DNA from: Constrictibacter sp. MBR-5
GTDB taxonomy: Bacteria; Pseudomonadota; Alphaproteobacteria; JAJUGE01
Direction of reading: 5' to 3'
Assembly (NCBI RefSeq): GCF_040549485.1
Contig: NZ_JBEPTK010000017.1
Location: forward strand, 1-64,000
Length of the DNA stretch: 64,000 bases
The translations under genes were made by a program, and so were the position numbers. This document shows positions 9,501-18,134 of this stretch, in pieces; positions within the stretch are counted from its first letter, which is position 1; the number at the start of each line of letters is the position of its first letter. A model generated the notes under the pieces. It did no database searches. It was not told the DNA's origin and was given only the letters and a program-made list of their open reading frames with translations.

Positions 9501-10626
9501 CGTCGATGGCGACGGGCGCGGCGACTTCCAGATCGAGATCGCCGGACTGCACACGCTCGCGACAGGCAGTCTGGCGGGCCTGCAGAATGCGATCCTCACC
9601 GGCACCAATGCGGCCGACACCATCATCGGCACGAGCGGCAACGACATCCTGAACGCCGGTACCGGAAATGACCGCCTCTACGGCGTCGAGGGCAACGACG
9701 TGCTGGTCGGCGGAGCTGGCGACGATGCCCTCTACGGCTATTTCGGCGACGACGTGCTCGAAGGCGGCCTGGGCAAGGACCGGCTCGCCGGCGGTGACGA
9801 CGCCGACCGCTTCGTCTACCGTGCCGCCACCGACACGCCCTTCGGCACCGGCCGCGACCTGATCGTCGACTGGGACCGCGACGACGTGATCGACCTCTCG
9901 GCCATGGACGCCGATCTCGCCGCCGCCGGCAACCAGGGCTTCACCTTCCTCGGTATGACCGCCGTCAGCAGCGCCGCCAACGCCGGCGAACTGCGCGCCT
10001 TCCAGTACGACGGCAACACCTTCCTCCTCGGCGGCGTCGATGGCGACGGGCGCGGCGACTTCCAGATCGAGATCACCGGACTGCACACACTGACAACAGC
10101 TAGTCTGGCGGGCCTGCAGAATGCCATCCTCACCGGCACCAATGCGGCCGATACGATCATCGGCACGAGCGGCAACGACATCCTCGTCGGCAACAGCGGC
10201 GACGACCGGCTCTACGGTCTGGACGGTGACGACATCCTTATGGGTGCGACCGGCGACGACGTGCTCGAGGGCGGATCGGGCAAGGACCGGCTCTCCGGCG
10301 GCGAGGGCGCCGACCGCTTCGTCTACCGCGCCGCCACCGAGACACCGTTCAGCGCGGATCGCGACCTGATCGTCGGCTGGGAGTCCGGCGACGTGATCGA
10401 CCTCTCGGCCATCGACGCCGATCTCGCCGCCGTCGGCAACCAGGGCTTCACCTTCCTCGGCATGACGGGCGTGACCAGCGCGGCCGGAGCAGGCGAACTG
10501 CGAGCCTTCCACCACAACGGCAACACCTACCTCCTCGGCGGCGTCGATGGCGACGGGCGCGGCGACTTCCAGATCGAGATCGCTGGGCTCCAATCTCTGG
10601 GGGTGGACCAGATTTGGCTGGGGTGA
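6511..10626 (+). CDS. serralysin-like M10 metalloprotease with RTX and PPC-like domains, 1371 aa
   Basis: The ATG follows a G-rich stretch (GGGGGGAG). The catalytic domain covers about residues 1-340, with the zinc site HELGHALGLSH at 159-169 and the Met-turn at IMSYS (Met194), as in serralysins. RTX nonapeptides start near residue 370. A PPC-like beta domain (about 410-590) is inserted, then RTX repeats resume, followed by four copies of a ~170-residue unit (RTX block plus a GNQGFTFLGMT...GRGDFQIE serralysin-C type block). The family cleaves extracellular proteins after type I secretion and calcium-driven folding. At 1371 residues it is nearly three times a typical serralysin, because of the repeated C-terminal units. 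There is no inhibitor gene or ABC exporter next to it. Confidence 0.92.
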   Translation: MATVVAATQFGNNYVDGILYGTRWSGQVTYSFADSVADFGSPYPFTLGGFQTITAAQQAAIRCIIGDNVAAVPQPPFTYGSFSDVCNIQIALADNPFGPPDIVIGEVDTVDGQNLPTARVLDFPELDQRKSGGDVVFGNDGAMFRNPLPGNFAWITHAHELGHALGLSHGHNSGGSSFGITVPDDRNAEEFTIMSYSTVPNDFIKAYDNEPWGHPQTLMQLDLLALQHLYGPNYSTNSGNTIYRWSPLTGEMFLNGVGQGKPGGGHPDANKIFMTVWDGNGIDTYDLSNYTTNMHVDLLPGGWSRFSDAQTAVKGITQLIVEQQPSEAHQASGNVYNAYMFKGDQRSLIENANGGSGHDWVEGNIAANLLRGNGGADILNGREGNDQLFGGSGNDLLFGDKREGGPAYSGSGYLQLGSGATNSSLQTAFDLTPYAGRQFNQDVRNSDTNPHVSVDVTGNGNGQDYFRIFIPGPGLLVADIDYGTQRGLNAYMVLFNSSGALLSSSDESGVDSGSSFDLLAKPNDATSERGSEDPHIVYSVSVPGWYTLAIDDHIGRGVYVNGSYRLSITLPNYDENPGSEGNDRLDGGIGDDRLFGQGGNDILLGGQGADTLQGGAGTDTADYSGSPGGVTVTLVNGTGQGGDAQGDLLFEVENLTGSAHADRLTGDAGRNVLIGNGGDDTLLAGPGNDGAVGGAGNDRLYGEEGDDELVGGIGDDMLYGHFGADVLEGGLGKDRLAGGDGADRFVFRSITETPFSAGRDVIVGWGTGDVVDLSPMDADATLVGNQGFTWLGMTAVTSAVAAAELRAFQVNGNTFLLGGVDASGRGDFQIELTGLHTLRTSDFLGIDRVNLTGTDGTDTMIGLSGDDVLDGGSGNDRLYGVEGDDVLVGGAGDDMLYGHFGDDVLEGGLGKDRLAGGDGADRFVYRAATETPFSVDRDLVVGWDGGDIVDLSAMDADLAAAGNQGFTFLGMTGVTSAAGAGELRAFQYNGNTYLLGGVDGDGRGDFQIEIAGLHTLATGSLAGLQNAILTGTNAADTIIGTSGNDILNAGTGNDRLYGVEGNDVLVGGAGDDALYGYFGDDVLEGGLGKDRLAGGDDADRFVYRAATDTPFGTGRDLIVDWDRDDVIDLSAMDADLAAAGNQGFTFLGMTAVSSAANAGELRAFQYDGNTFLLGGVDGDGRGDFQIEITGLHTLTTASLAGLQNAILTGTNAADTIIGTSGNDILVGNSGDDRLYGLDGDDILMGATGDDVLEGGSGKDRLSGGEGADRFVYRAATETPFSADRDLIVGWESGDVIDLSAIDADLAAVGNQGFTFLGMTGVTSAAGAGELRAFHHNGNTYLLGGVDGDGRGDFQIEIAGLQSLGVDQIWLG

Positions 10627-11013
10627 ACTGTTTGGTAGCCGTAAAAGCGCACCGGCGATGGAGGTCAGCGCCGCAGACGGCGGCTTGCGCTCGAGAGCGT
10701 CTTCGCCAATGTGACCCTGCTCCGTCTCCGCCGCCCGCGGAGAGGACGAGCATTTTCTGCGAACCGGCCGGCCTGCGCGGAGTGCAGCCGCACCTCACTG
10801 TGTCCCGCCGTCAGCTCCGGTCCGACACAGTCGTGCAGACTTCCCCCTGGAGGCAGTGGTCGGGGCCCGGTCGCCGATGCTCTCGGCCAAGCCGTTGGGA
10901 GGGTCTGATCTACGGGCTCTTTCCACCCTTACCGCGTTCTGATTGGTGAGAGGCGCTCTCTATCGCCGCGGTCTTCGGCTCGCCGCCCAACGTTTCATCC
11001 CGCGTCCCGCTCA
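10627..11013. other. intergenic, partly duplicated downstream flank
   Basis: No gene is supported here. The part around 10825-10905 is similar by eye to 15850-15930 downstream of the third RTX gene (both contain GTGCAGA, a CTCCT/CCCCT run, a GGGxCCG stretch and GATGC(T/C)CTCGGC). This suggests that the duplication between the RTX genes carried along non-coding flank. Confidence 0.45.
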
Positions 11014-11230
11014 TCACGCTTCCGAGGCGCGCACTTCGAGCCAGATCAGGCGGCGCATGTTGTAGGCAAGGTTGACCATGCCGGTCTTCATGCGCGCGCG
11101 GGCGCGAGCGGTTTTGCAAACGTCCGCGTGCTCGACGCAGCGCGGACCGCAGACGTCTTTGCGTTCGGCCAGTCGTGCGCGTTATCGGCCTGCCTTGGGG
11201 CTTGCAGTGCTGGATGCGGCTCACCTTGCC
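11014..11230 (-). pseudogene. IS5-family transposase, C-terminal fragment
   Basis: The end reads MKTGMVNLAYNMRRLIWLE and stops at 11014, the usual closing motif of IS5-type DDE transposases (K-I-G-x-x-N-L-x-Y-N-x-x-R). Upstream text on the same strand is degraded and shifts frame. The N-terminal part is absent here; an unrelated-position N-terminal scrap of an IS5-type transposase lies near 30.3 kb. Confidence 0.65.
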
Positions 11231-11348
11231 TTCCGCGCGAGGAAGCGTGCGAATCTCTGCCTCGGCGGCGGACCCAGCCCGACGACTTGTGCTGCGACCA
11301 GTAATTGCGATACCACCAACGGCTATACCTGATAGCAAGCGGAAGGGG

Positions 11349-14300
11349 ATGGTTTTGTCCACGATCACCGGCACGTCTGGGGATGACGATCTGAGCGGGA
11401 CGCTCGGCGACGATGTGATCGAGGGGCTCGCGGGAGACGATACCCTGCGCGGCGGTGCCGGTGACGATCGGCTGGAAGGGGGAGACGGCTGGGACGATCT
11501 CGATGGCGAATATGGCGACGACACGCTGATCGGCGGCGGCGGCTACGACACGCTCAGAGACAGCCTCGGCGGCAACGATCAACTCTTCGGCGGCGAGTAC
11601 AACGACTATCTCTATGTGTCGCGCACCGGCAATCAGGCCGTCAGCACGGTGCTCCTCGATGGCGGTGCAGGGAATGACGTCGTCAGCTTCTATGCACCCG
11701 GACGATATGTGGACACGGTGGTCCTCAATGGGGGTGCGGGCGCCGACGACATCGACGTCCGGGGGGGAGCGCAGATCTCGATCGACGCGGGCTCGCAGAA
11801 CGACCGCGTCACGATCGACACCCTCGGCGGAGCATACACGATCACCCTGGGGTCGGGCGCGGACGTCCTGGAACTGTATCGGCCGTACAATGGGTTCGCG
11901 GCGGGCAATCCGATCCTGGTGACGGACTTCGCGACCGGCGCAGGTGGCGACCGGCTGGACATCCAGGCCTATCTCGGGGACGCACTTCAGAACTGGAACC
12001 CGAACACCAACCCGTTTGGCGAGGGATATCTGCGTCTGGTTCAGGATGGTTCATCGACGCTGCTGCAGATCGACCGCTACGGCGGCGGTGACGCCTATGC
12101 GACGCTGCTCACCTTCCAGAACACCACGGCAGCGGACTTTACGGCCGAGAACCTCGGCGGCTATCCAAGCGACGGCTCCAGCCCGCCCGGTCAAGCGATC
12201 ACCGGCACGTTTGGGGATGACGATCTGAGCGGGACGCTCGGAGATGATGTGATCGAGGGGCTCGCGGGAGCCGATATCTTGCGCGGCGGTGCCGGGGACG
12301 ATCGGCTGGAAGGGGGAGACGGCTCCGACGATCTCGACGGCGAATACGGCGACGACACGCTAATCGGCGGCGGCGGCTATGACACGCTCAGAGACAGCCT
12401 CGGCGGCAACGACCAACTCTTCGGCGGCGAGTACAACGACTATCTCTATGTGTCGCGCACCGACAATCAGGCTGCCAGCACAGTGCTCCTCGATGGCGGT
12501 GCGGGGGATGACACCATCGGCTTCCATGATACAGCCGGACGACATGTGGACACGGCGATCCTCACGGGGGGTGCGGGCGCCGACGACATCGACGTCCGGG
12601 GGGGAGCGCAGATCTCGATCGACGCGGGCTCGCAGAACGACCGCGTCACGATCGACACCCTCGGCGGAGCATACACGATCACCCTGGGATCGGGCGCGGA
12701 CGTCCTGGAACTGCATCGGCCGTACAATGGGTTCGCGGCGGGCAATCCGATCCTGGTGACGGACTTCGCGACCGGCGCAGGTGGCGACCGGCTGGACATC
12801 CAGGCCTATCTCGGGGACGCACTTCAGAACTGGAACCCGAACACCAACCCGTTTGGCGAGGGATATCTGCGTCTGGTTCAGGATGGTCCGTCGACGCTGC
12901 TGCAGATCGACCGCTACGGCGGCGGTGACGCCTATGCGACGCTCCTCACCTTCCAGAACACCACGGCGGCGGACTTTACAGCCGAAAACCTCGGCGGCTA
13001 TCCAAGCGACGGCTCCAGCCCGCCCGGTCAAGCGATCACCGGCACGCTTGGGGATGACGATCTGAGCGGGACGCTCGGAGACGACGTGATCGAGGGGCTC
13101 GCGGGAGCCGATATCTTGCGCGGCGGTGCCGGGGACGATCGGCTGGAAGGGGGAGACGGCTCCGACGATCTCGACGGCGAATACGGCGACGACACGCTGA
13201 TCGGCGGCGGCGGCTACAACACGCTCAGAGACAACCTCGGCGGCAACGACGAACTCTTCGGCGGCGAGTACAACGACTATCTCTATGTGTCGCGCACCGG
13301 CAATCAGGCCGTCAGCACGGTGCTCCTCGATGGCGGTGCAGGGAATGACGTCGTCAGCTTCTATGCACCCGGACGATATGTGGACACGGTGGTCCTCAAT
13401 GGGGGTGCGGGCGCCGACGACATCGACGTCCGGGGGGGAGCGCAGATCTCGATCGACGCGGGCTCGGAGAACGACCGCATCAGGATCGACACTCTCGGCG
13501 GAGCATACACGGTCACCCTGGGGTCGGGGGCGGACGTCCTGGAACTGCATCGGCCGTACAATGGGTTCGCGGCGGGCAACCCGATCCTGGTGACGGACTT
13601 CGTGACCGGTGCAGGCGGCGACCGGCTGGACATCCAGGCTTATCTCGGGGACGCACTTCAGAACTGGAATCCGGACACCAACCCGTTCGGCGAGGGATAT
13701 CTGCGTCTGGTTCAGGACGGCCCGTCGACGCTGCTGCAGATCGACCGCTACGGCGGTGATGACGCCTATGCGACGCTCCTCACCTTCCAGAACACCACGG
13801 CGGCGGACTTCACGGCCGAGAACCTCGGTGGATATCTCGGACGCACAGTGAAGCCTATTGGTCAGCCCATCACCGGCACGTCTGAGGACGACGATCTGAG
13901 CGGGACGCTCGGCGACGATGTGATCGAGGGGCTCGCGGGAGCCGATACCCTGCGCGGCGGTGCCGGTGACGATCGGCTGGAAGGGGGAGACGGCTCTGAC
14001 GATCTCGACGGCGGAGATGGCGACGACACCCTGGTGGGTGGCGTTGGTGCTGACCGATTGATCGGCGGCGCCGGCAACGACACGGCGGACTACAGCGGCG
14101 AGACGGAGGTGGTCTACGTCCGACTGTACGACGGCGTGACCGACTACAACGGCCGGTTCGCCGGCGCGCGCGGCGATGCTCTAAGCAGCATCGAGAACCT
14201 GATCGGCGGCAGCGCGGACGACTACCTGCTCGGCGATGCCGGCACCAATCGACTGACCGGCGGTCTGGGCAACGACTACCTTGACGGCAAGGGCGGTGAC

Positions 14301-15818
14301 GACGTCCTGCTCGGCGGAGCCGGACGCGACCGCCTCATCGGCGGCACCGGAGATGACCGGCTCTACGGCGTCGAGGGCAACGACGTCCTGATCGGCGGGG
14401 CCGGCGACGATGCCCTCTACGGCTATCTCGGCGACGACGTGCTCGAGGGCGGCACCGGCAAAGATCGCCTGGCGGGCGGCGACGGCGCCGACCGGTTTGT
14501 GTTCGGATCTGCCGGCGAGACACCGTTCAGCGCCGGGCGCGACGTCGTCGCCGACTGGAACACGGGCGACGTGATCGACCTATCGGCCATGGACGCCGAC
14601 CTCGCCGCCGTCGGCAACCAGGGCTTCACCTTCCTCGGCATGACGGGCGTGACCAGCGCCGCCGGAGCAGGCGAACTGCGCGCCTTCCACCACAACGGCA
14701 ACACCTACCTCCTCGGCGGCGTCGATGGCGACGGGCGCGGCGACTTCCAGATCGAGATCACCGGACTGCACACACTGACAACAGCGAGTCTGGCGGGCCT
14801 GCAGAATGCCATCCTCACCGGCACCAATGCGGCCGACACCATCATCGGCACGAGCGGCAACGACATCCTGAACGGCGATGCCGGGAACGACGGGCTCTAC
14901 GGTCTGGACGGTGACGACGTCCTTGTCGGTTCGACCGGCGACGACGTGCTCGAGGGAGGGCTGGGCAAGGACCGGCTGGCGGGCAACGGTGGCGCCGACC
15001 GCTTCGTGTTCGGATCTGCCGGCGAGACGCCGTTCAGCGCCGGGCGCGACGTCGTGACCGACTGGAACACGGGCGACGTGATCGATCTCTCGGCGATGGA
15101 TGCCGATCTCACCGCCGCCGGCAACCAGGGCTTCACCTTCCTCGGCATGACGGGCGTGACCAGCGCGGCCGGAGCAGGCGAACTGCGCGCCTTCCACCAC
15201 AACGGCAACACCTACCTCCTCGGCGGCGTCGACGCCGACGGGCGCGGCGACTTCCAGATCGAGATCACCGGACTGCACACACTGACAACAGCGAGTCTGG
15301 CGGGCCTGCAGAATGCCATCCTCACCGGCACCAATGCGGCCGACACCATCATCGGCACGAGCGGCAACGACATCTTGAACGGAGATGCCGGGAACGACCG
15401 GCTCTACGGTCTGGACGGTGACGACATCCTTGTCGGTTCGACCGGCGACGACGTGCTCGAGGGCGGGCCGGGCAAGGACCGGCTGGCGGGCAACGGTGGC
15501 GCCGACCGCTTCGTGTTCGGATCTGCCGACGAGACGCCGTTCAGCGCCGGGCGCGACGTCGTGACCGACTGGAACACGGGCGACGTGATCGATCTCTCGG
15601 CGATGGATGCCGATCTCACCGCCGCCGGCAACCAGGGCTTCACGTTCCTGGGCACGACGGGCGTGACCAGCGCCGCCGGAGCAGGCGAACTGCGCGCCTT
15701 CCACCACAACGGCAACACCTACCTCCTCGGCGGCGTCGACGACGACGGGCGCGGCGACTTCCAAATCGAAATCTTCGGTCTGCAATCTCTGGGGGTAGAC
15801 CAGATTTGGCTAGGGTGA
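11349..15818 (+). CDS. giant RTX repeat protein with three 278-residue tandem repeats, 1489 aa
   Basis: The ATG at 11349 sits behind GGAAGGGG and opens directly into a GDDDLSGTLGDD RTX block; the open frame upstream lies over an IS5 scar, so a longer start is unlikely. Residues 6-840 are three near-identical repeats of 278, 279 and 278 residues, each an RTX block plus a beta-rich block ending NPFGEGYLRLVQDG. A fourth RTX block follows, then the ADYSGETEVVYVRLYDGV block shared with the lipase, then three units of the RTX/serralysin-C type. No catalytic domain is visible, so it may be an adhesin, S-layer-like or structural secreted protein rather than an enzyme. It should use a type I secretion system, not found here. 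Confidence 0.85.
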   Translation: MVLSTITGTSGDDDLSGTLGDDVIEGLAGDDTLRGGAGDDRLEGGDGWDDLDGEYGDDTLIGGGGYDTLRDSLGGNDQLFGGEYNDYLYVSRTGNQAVSTVLLDGGAGNDVVSFYAPGRYVDTVVLNGGAGADDIDVRGGAQISIDAGSQNDRVTIDTLGGAYTITLGSGADVLELYRPYNGFAAGNPILVTDFATGAGGDRLDIQAYLGDALQNWNPNTNPFGEGYLRLVQDGSSTLLQIDRYGGGDAYATLLTFQNTTAADFTAENLGGYPSDGSSPPGQAITGTFGDDDLSGTLGDDVIEGLAGADILRGGAGDDRLEGGDGSDDLDGEYGDDTLIGGGGYDTLRDSLGGNDQLFGGEYNDYLYVSRTDNQAASTVLLDGGAGDDTIGFHDTAGRHVDTAILTGGAGADDIDVRGGAQISIDAGSQNDRVTIDTLGGAYTITLGSGADVLELHRPYNGFAAGNPILVTDFATGAGGDRLDIQAYLGDALQNWNPNTNPFGEGYLRLVQDGPSTLLQIDRYGGGDAYATLLTFQNTTAADFTAENLGGYPSDGSSPPGQAITGTLGDDDLSGTLGDDVIEGLAGADILRGGAGDDRLEGGDGSDDLDGEYGDDTLIGGGGYNTLRDNLGGNDELFGGEYNDYLYVSRTGNQAVSTVLLDGGAGNDVVSFYAPGRYVDTVVLNGGAGADDIDVRGGAQISIDAGSENDRIRIDTLGGAYTVTLGSGADVLELHRPYNGFAAGNPILVTDFVTGAGGDRLDIQAYLGDALQNWNPDTNPFGEGYLRLVQDGPSTLLQIDRYGGDDAYATLLTFQNTTAADFTAENLGGYLGRTVKPIGQPITGTSEDDDLSGTLGDDVIEGLAGADTLRGGAGDDRLEGGDGSDDLDGGDGDDTLVGGVGADRLIGGAGNDTADYSGETEVVYVRLYDGVTDYNGRFAGARGDALSSIENLIGGSADDYLLGDAGTNRLTGGLGNDYLDGKGGDDVLLGGAGRDRLIGGTGDDRLYGVEGNDVLIGGAGDDALYGYLGDDVLEGGTGKDRLAGGDGADRFVFGSAGETPFSAGRDVVADWNTGDVIDLSAMDADLAAVGNQGFTFLGMTGVTSAAGAGELRAFHHNGNTYLLGGVDGDGRGDFQIEITGLHTLTTASLAGLQNAILTGTNAADTIIGTSGNDILNGDAGNDGLYGLDGDDVLVGSTGDDVLEGGLGKDRLAGNGGADRFVFGSAGETPFSAGRDVVTDWNTGDVIDLSAMDADLTAAGNQGFTFLGMTGVTSAAGAGELRAFHHNGNTYLLGGVDADGRGDFQIEITGLHTLTTASLAGLQNAILTGTNAADTIIGTSGNDILNGDAGNDRLYGLDGDDILVGSTGDDVLEGGPGKDRLAGNGGADRFVFGSADETPFSAGRDVVTDWNTGDVIDLSAMDADLTAAGNQGFTFLGTTGVTSAAGAGELRAFHHNGNTYLLGGVDDDGRGDFQIEIFGLQSLGVDQIWLG
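11364..12197 (+). repeat. RTX tandem repeat unit 1 (834 bp)
   Basis: Begins at ATCACCGGCACG and encodes an RTX block, the YNDYLYVSRT segment and the YLGDALQNWNP segment. It is nearly identical in DNA to the next two units, which points to recent duplication. Confidence 0.9.
12198..13034 (+). repeat. RTX tandem repeat unit 2 (837 bp)
   Basis: Same layout as unit 1, one codon longer around the segment after the YLYVSRT motif (FHDTAGRHVD instead of FYAPGRYVD). Otherwise only scattered substitutions. Confidence 0.9.
13035..13868 (+). repeat. RTX tandem repeat unit 3 (834 bp)
   Basis: Third copy; in its YAPGRYVD segment it matches unit 1 rather than unit 2, as expected from gene conversion or from duplication of a two-unit block. 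The following RTX block at 13869 starts a fourth unit that diverges after about 170 bp. Confidence 0.9.
14040..15400 (+). repeat. RTX C-terminal cassette, inverted copy B
   Basis: Plus-strand partner of the cassette at 1-1360. Long stretches read as exact or near-exact reverse complements, for example the block around 14640-14860 against 540-760. The copies flank about 12.7 kb that contains the protease gene. Confidence 0.85.
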
Positions 15819-16334
15819 ACTGATCTTGGTAGTCGGTCGGGGATACCGAGCTGCCACGCTGGTGCAGAATTCCTCCTGCAGGCACTCGTCCGGGACCGAT
15901 CGACGATGCCCTCGGCGTCCGCGACTTGGCGACACACGGGGGGCCTCAACGGAGGAAAGCCCTTGGAGAAGGTTGGACTCGGGTCCCTCTCCCTCCGCCA
16001 ATGCGCCCTGGGGCGACTCTCTCCGTCGCCAGTTGCGGGGCCGGAAAGCGCGCAGAACAGCGCCGTTTCGGCCGAAAGCTCATGACTGCGCGGCTCCGCC
16101 GGAGGGGCGTTTTCCTCTCTCTCGGGGCGGTTCTCTCCGAACCTCATGACTTCGGCCGTTTAGTACCGAGCTCATAAGTGTCTGATATGGCGGGGTTTTA
16201 TGGCCGCTGAAGCTCGGTACTTTTCGAAGAACAGATTGGCAACCGAGGGAAGCCGGCCTCCAACTACCGCATTGATTTTGCTGCGCATAATGCCGCCCCA
16301 CGCACGGCGGCTGATGAAAGACCCCGGAGCCGCT
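15819..16334. other. intergenic region without a recognisable gene
   Basis: About 515 bp between the RTX gene and the brxL remnant. It begins with sequence resembling the flank of the protease gene (15850-15930). No protein with recognisable motifs is seen on either strand; the only structured element noticed is an inverted repeat at 16162-16221. Confidence 0.5.
16162..16221. repeat. 11-bp inverted repeat with 38-bp spacer
   Basis: AGTACCGAGCT at 16162-16172 is matched by AGCTCGGTACT at 16211-16221. It lies 170 bp from the broken end of brxL, so it could mark an element end or a weak hairpin. Role unknown. Confidence 0.5.
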
Positions 16335-18134
16335 TCAGTGCTGGTCCCGAAAGATATCGACCTTCGTTTCCAGGCATTGGCGGAGAGAGAGATCCGTGGC
16401 GCCGATGGCGAACCAGCTGCGGATGTAGGGGTCTTCGATCGTCACCGTCCGTGCACCGACCAGATAGGGGCCGAAGATCGAGTCGTAGGTGTGGCCGCTA
16501 TCGCCGTATTGAATCGTGAAGTGCTTCTCGGTCGGTGCTCCGGATGGCGGCTCCGGCTGCGGCTCCGCGGCCGTCGGAGGTGGTGCGGGAGGGCTTGAAC
16601 TCGCTGGTGCGTCGTGCGGCGCAGGCTCCTCCGTCGCCACGACGCGGAGGCGCCGCCGAGCCGGTTCCAGGGTCGCCGCGGCATTCCGCGTTTCCGGGCA
16701 ATAGACGATGATCTCCTCGCCCGCCGCATTGAGATAGGAGAGGTCGATGCGGGCGAACTCGTCGTCCGGCTTGCGCTTGTTCATCTGCTCCTTGATGCGA
16801 CGGCGGCATTCGATCGCATAGGCCGCATACTCCTCGAACTCCTCGTCGCTCGGCTGGTCGACCGGGTGGAGGATCTTCAGAATGGCGCAGAGCGTTTTCT
16901 TAATGCCCTTCTCGTCGCGGCCCTCGACGGCACGGCCGAGCCGCAAGCGCCTACTGACCTCCTCATAACGGTTCGAATGCTTGAGCTGGTAGTGGAACGC
17001 TTCGGCCAGATAGTCGGTGATGAGGCCGTAACGGTCGGTCAGGAAAGCGCTGCTGTTCTTCGGCATCTCCCACCCGGGGAGATAGCAGGCGAAGCGGTCC
17101 ATGATCGCCAGGTCGAACTGCGGCGGCAACGGCAAGAACAGGTCGTACTCGGTCGAGTTGACGATCTGTTCGATCGACTGATCGATATTGCCGACGAAAG
17201 CCATGCTGGCGTCCGCGATGACCTCCACGCCGCGCGAGAAGCGGCCGTTGGCCATGTAGTCCTTCATGATCTGGATCGTGTCGGGATCCTTGACCTCGTC
17301 GAAAGCGACCGTATCCCAGAAACCGACCAGCCCGATCTTGTGGCGGGCATTGTTGTAGAACAGGATCGACTTCGTTGCCTGACCACCGCTGATCAGCGTC
17401 GAATAGGGCGAGAACTCGCTGAAGAAATAGGATTTTCCGGTTCCGCGGGGGCCCAGTTCGATGAAGTTGAAATTAGCCTCCACCAGCGGCGCGAGGCGGG
17501 CGATGAAGTGGAATTTCAGGCGCTTCGACAGCTTGGCGGGTTCGAGCCCCACCGAGCGCAGCACGACGTCCATCCATTCGTCGCGCGAGAAGGCCGCACG
17601 CGCCTCGCCGTAGGCCGAGAAGTGAAACCGGCTGAGCTGGATCGGCCGAAGATCCTCGACATAGAAGGCGTAGTTGTCGGCGTCGACGTCGTTGTGGGCA
17701 ATGGTCACCTCGGCCCAGATACCGCCCTCAAGCAGCCGGTCGTTGTCGCGGTACCATTTCTCGCCGATGGCGATACGCTGCGAGGCGAAGTTCTCCAGCG
17801 AGGCCCAGTGGCGCTTCTCCTTCTCGACATAGCGCACATGGACCTTGTCGATGAACTTGTGCTTCCCCTTCATCGCCACGCGCGACTGCGCCGCATTGGA
17901 TTCGTCGGGGCGGACGTAGTTCTCCTGAAGGGTGGCTAGCACCGCTTCCATGCCGGCCTGAATCTCGGCGGCGTCGTCGCTGGCGCAGTAGCGGGCGAGC
18001 AGGAACTCCAGCACGAAGGTGGGGACGTTGGTGCCCTTCTTGATCCGGTGCAGCAGGTCCTTGCGGACAACCTTTCCCGAGAGCACATCGTTCAGCTTGC
18101 GGTCGAGCGCATCGAGGCCAGGGTCAGACTGCAT
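16335..18134 (-). CDS. brxL: BREX Lon-like ATPase BrxL, C-terminally truncated
   Basis: The ATG at 18134 overlaps the pglZ stop by 11 bp, the usual coupling in BREX operons. Walker A is GPRGTGKS at residues 228-235, followed by the typical SGGQATKSILFYNN and GFWDTVAFDEVKD segments, which identify BrxL, an AAA+ protein required in many BREX phage-defence systems. A Pro/Ala-rich linker leads to a C-terminal domain that begins normally (HFTIQYGDSGHTYDSIFGPY, then IEDPYIR) and then departs from the expected continuation, ending in an unrelated 27-residue tail. The break is near 16415. The ATPase core is intact, but with pglZ cut and brxA/B/C and pglX absent here it cannot work as a complete system. 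Confidence 0.85.
   Translation of the reverse strand: MQSDPGLDALDRKLNDVLSGKVVRKDLLHRIKKGTNVPTFVLEFLLARYCASDDAAEIQAGMEAVLATLQENYVRPDESNAAQSRVAMKGKHKFIDKVHVRYVEKEKRHWASLENFASQRIAIGEKWYRDNDRLLEGGIWAEVTIAHNDVDADNYAFYVEDLRPIQLSRFHFSAYGEARAAFSRDEWMDVVLRSVGLEPAKLSKRLKFHFIARLAPLVEANFNFIELGPRGTGKSYFFSEFSPYSTLISGGQATKSILFYNNARHKIGLVGFWDTVAFDEVKDPDTIQIMKDYMANGRFSRGVEVIADASMAFVGNIDQSIEQIVNSTEYDLFLPLPPQFDLAIMDRFACYLPGWEMPKNSSAFLTDRYGLITDYLAEAFHYQLKHSNRYEEVSRRLRLGRAVEGRDEKGIKKTLCAILKILHPVDQPSDEEFEEYAAYAIECRRRIKEQMNKRKPDDEFARIDLSYLNAAGEEIIVYCPETRNAAATLEPARRRLRVVATEEPAPHDAPASSSPPAPPPTAAEPQPEPPSGAPTEKHFTIQYGDSGHTYDSIFGPYLVGARTVTIEDPYIRSWFAIGATDLSLRQCLETKVDIFRDQH

Noticed and set aside
9250-10593. Long open frame on the minus strand across the protease repeats (447 codons)
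   Set aside because: It is the complement of GC-rich RTX codons, repeats with the same period and has no family features. Similar shadows at 12360-13550, 14580-15785 and 612-1484 were dropped for the same reason.
11364-13868. Repeats considered as a CRISPR array
   Set aside because: Units are 834-837 bp coding repeats without spacers; no cas genes are present.
16614-17939. 441-codon plus-strand frame opposite brxL
   Set aside because: brxL motifs are unmistakable on the other strand; the frame has no recognisable domain.
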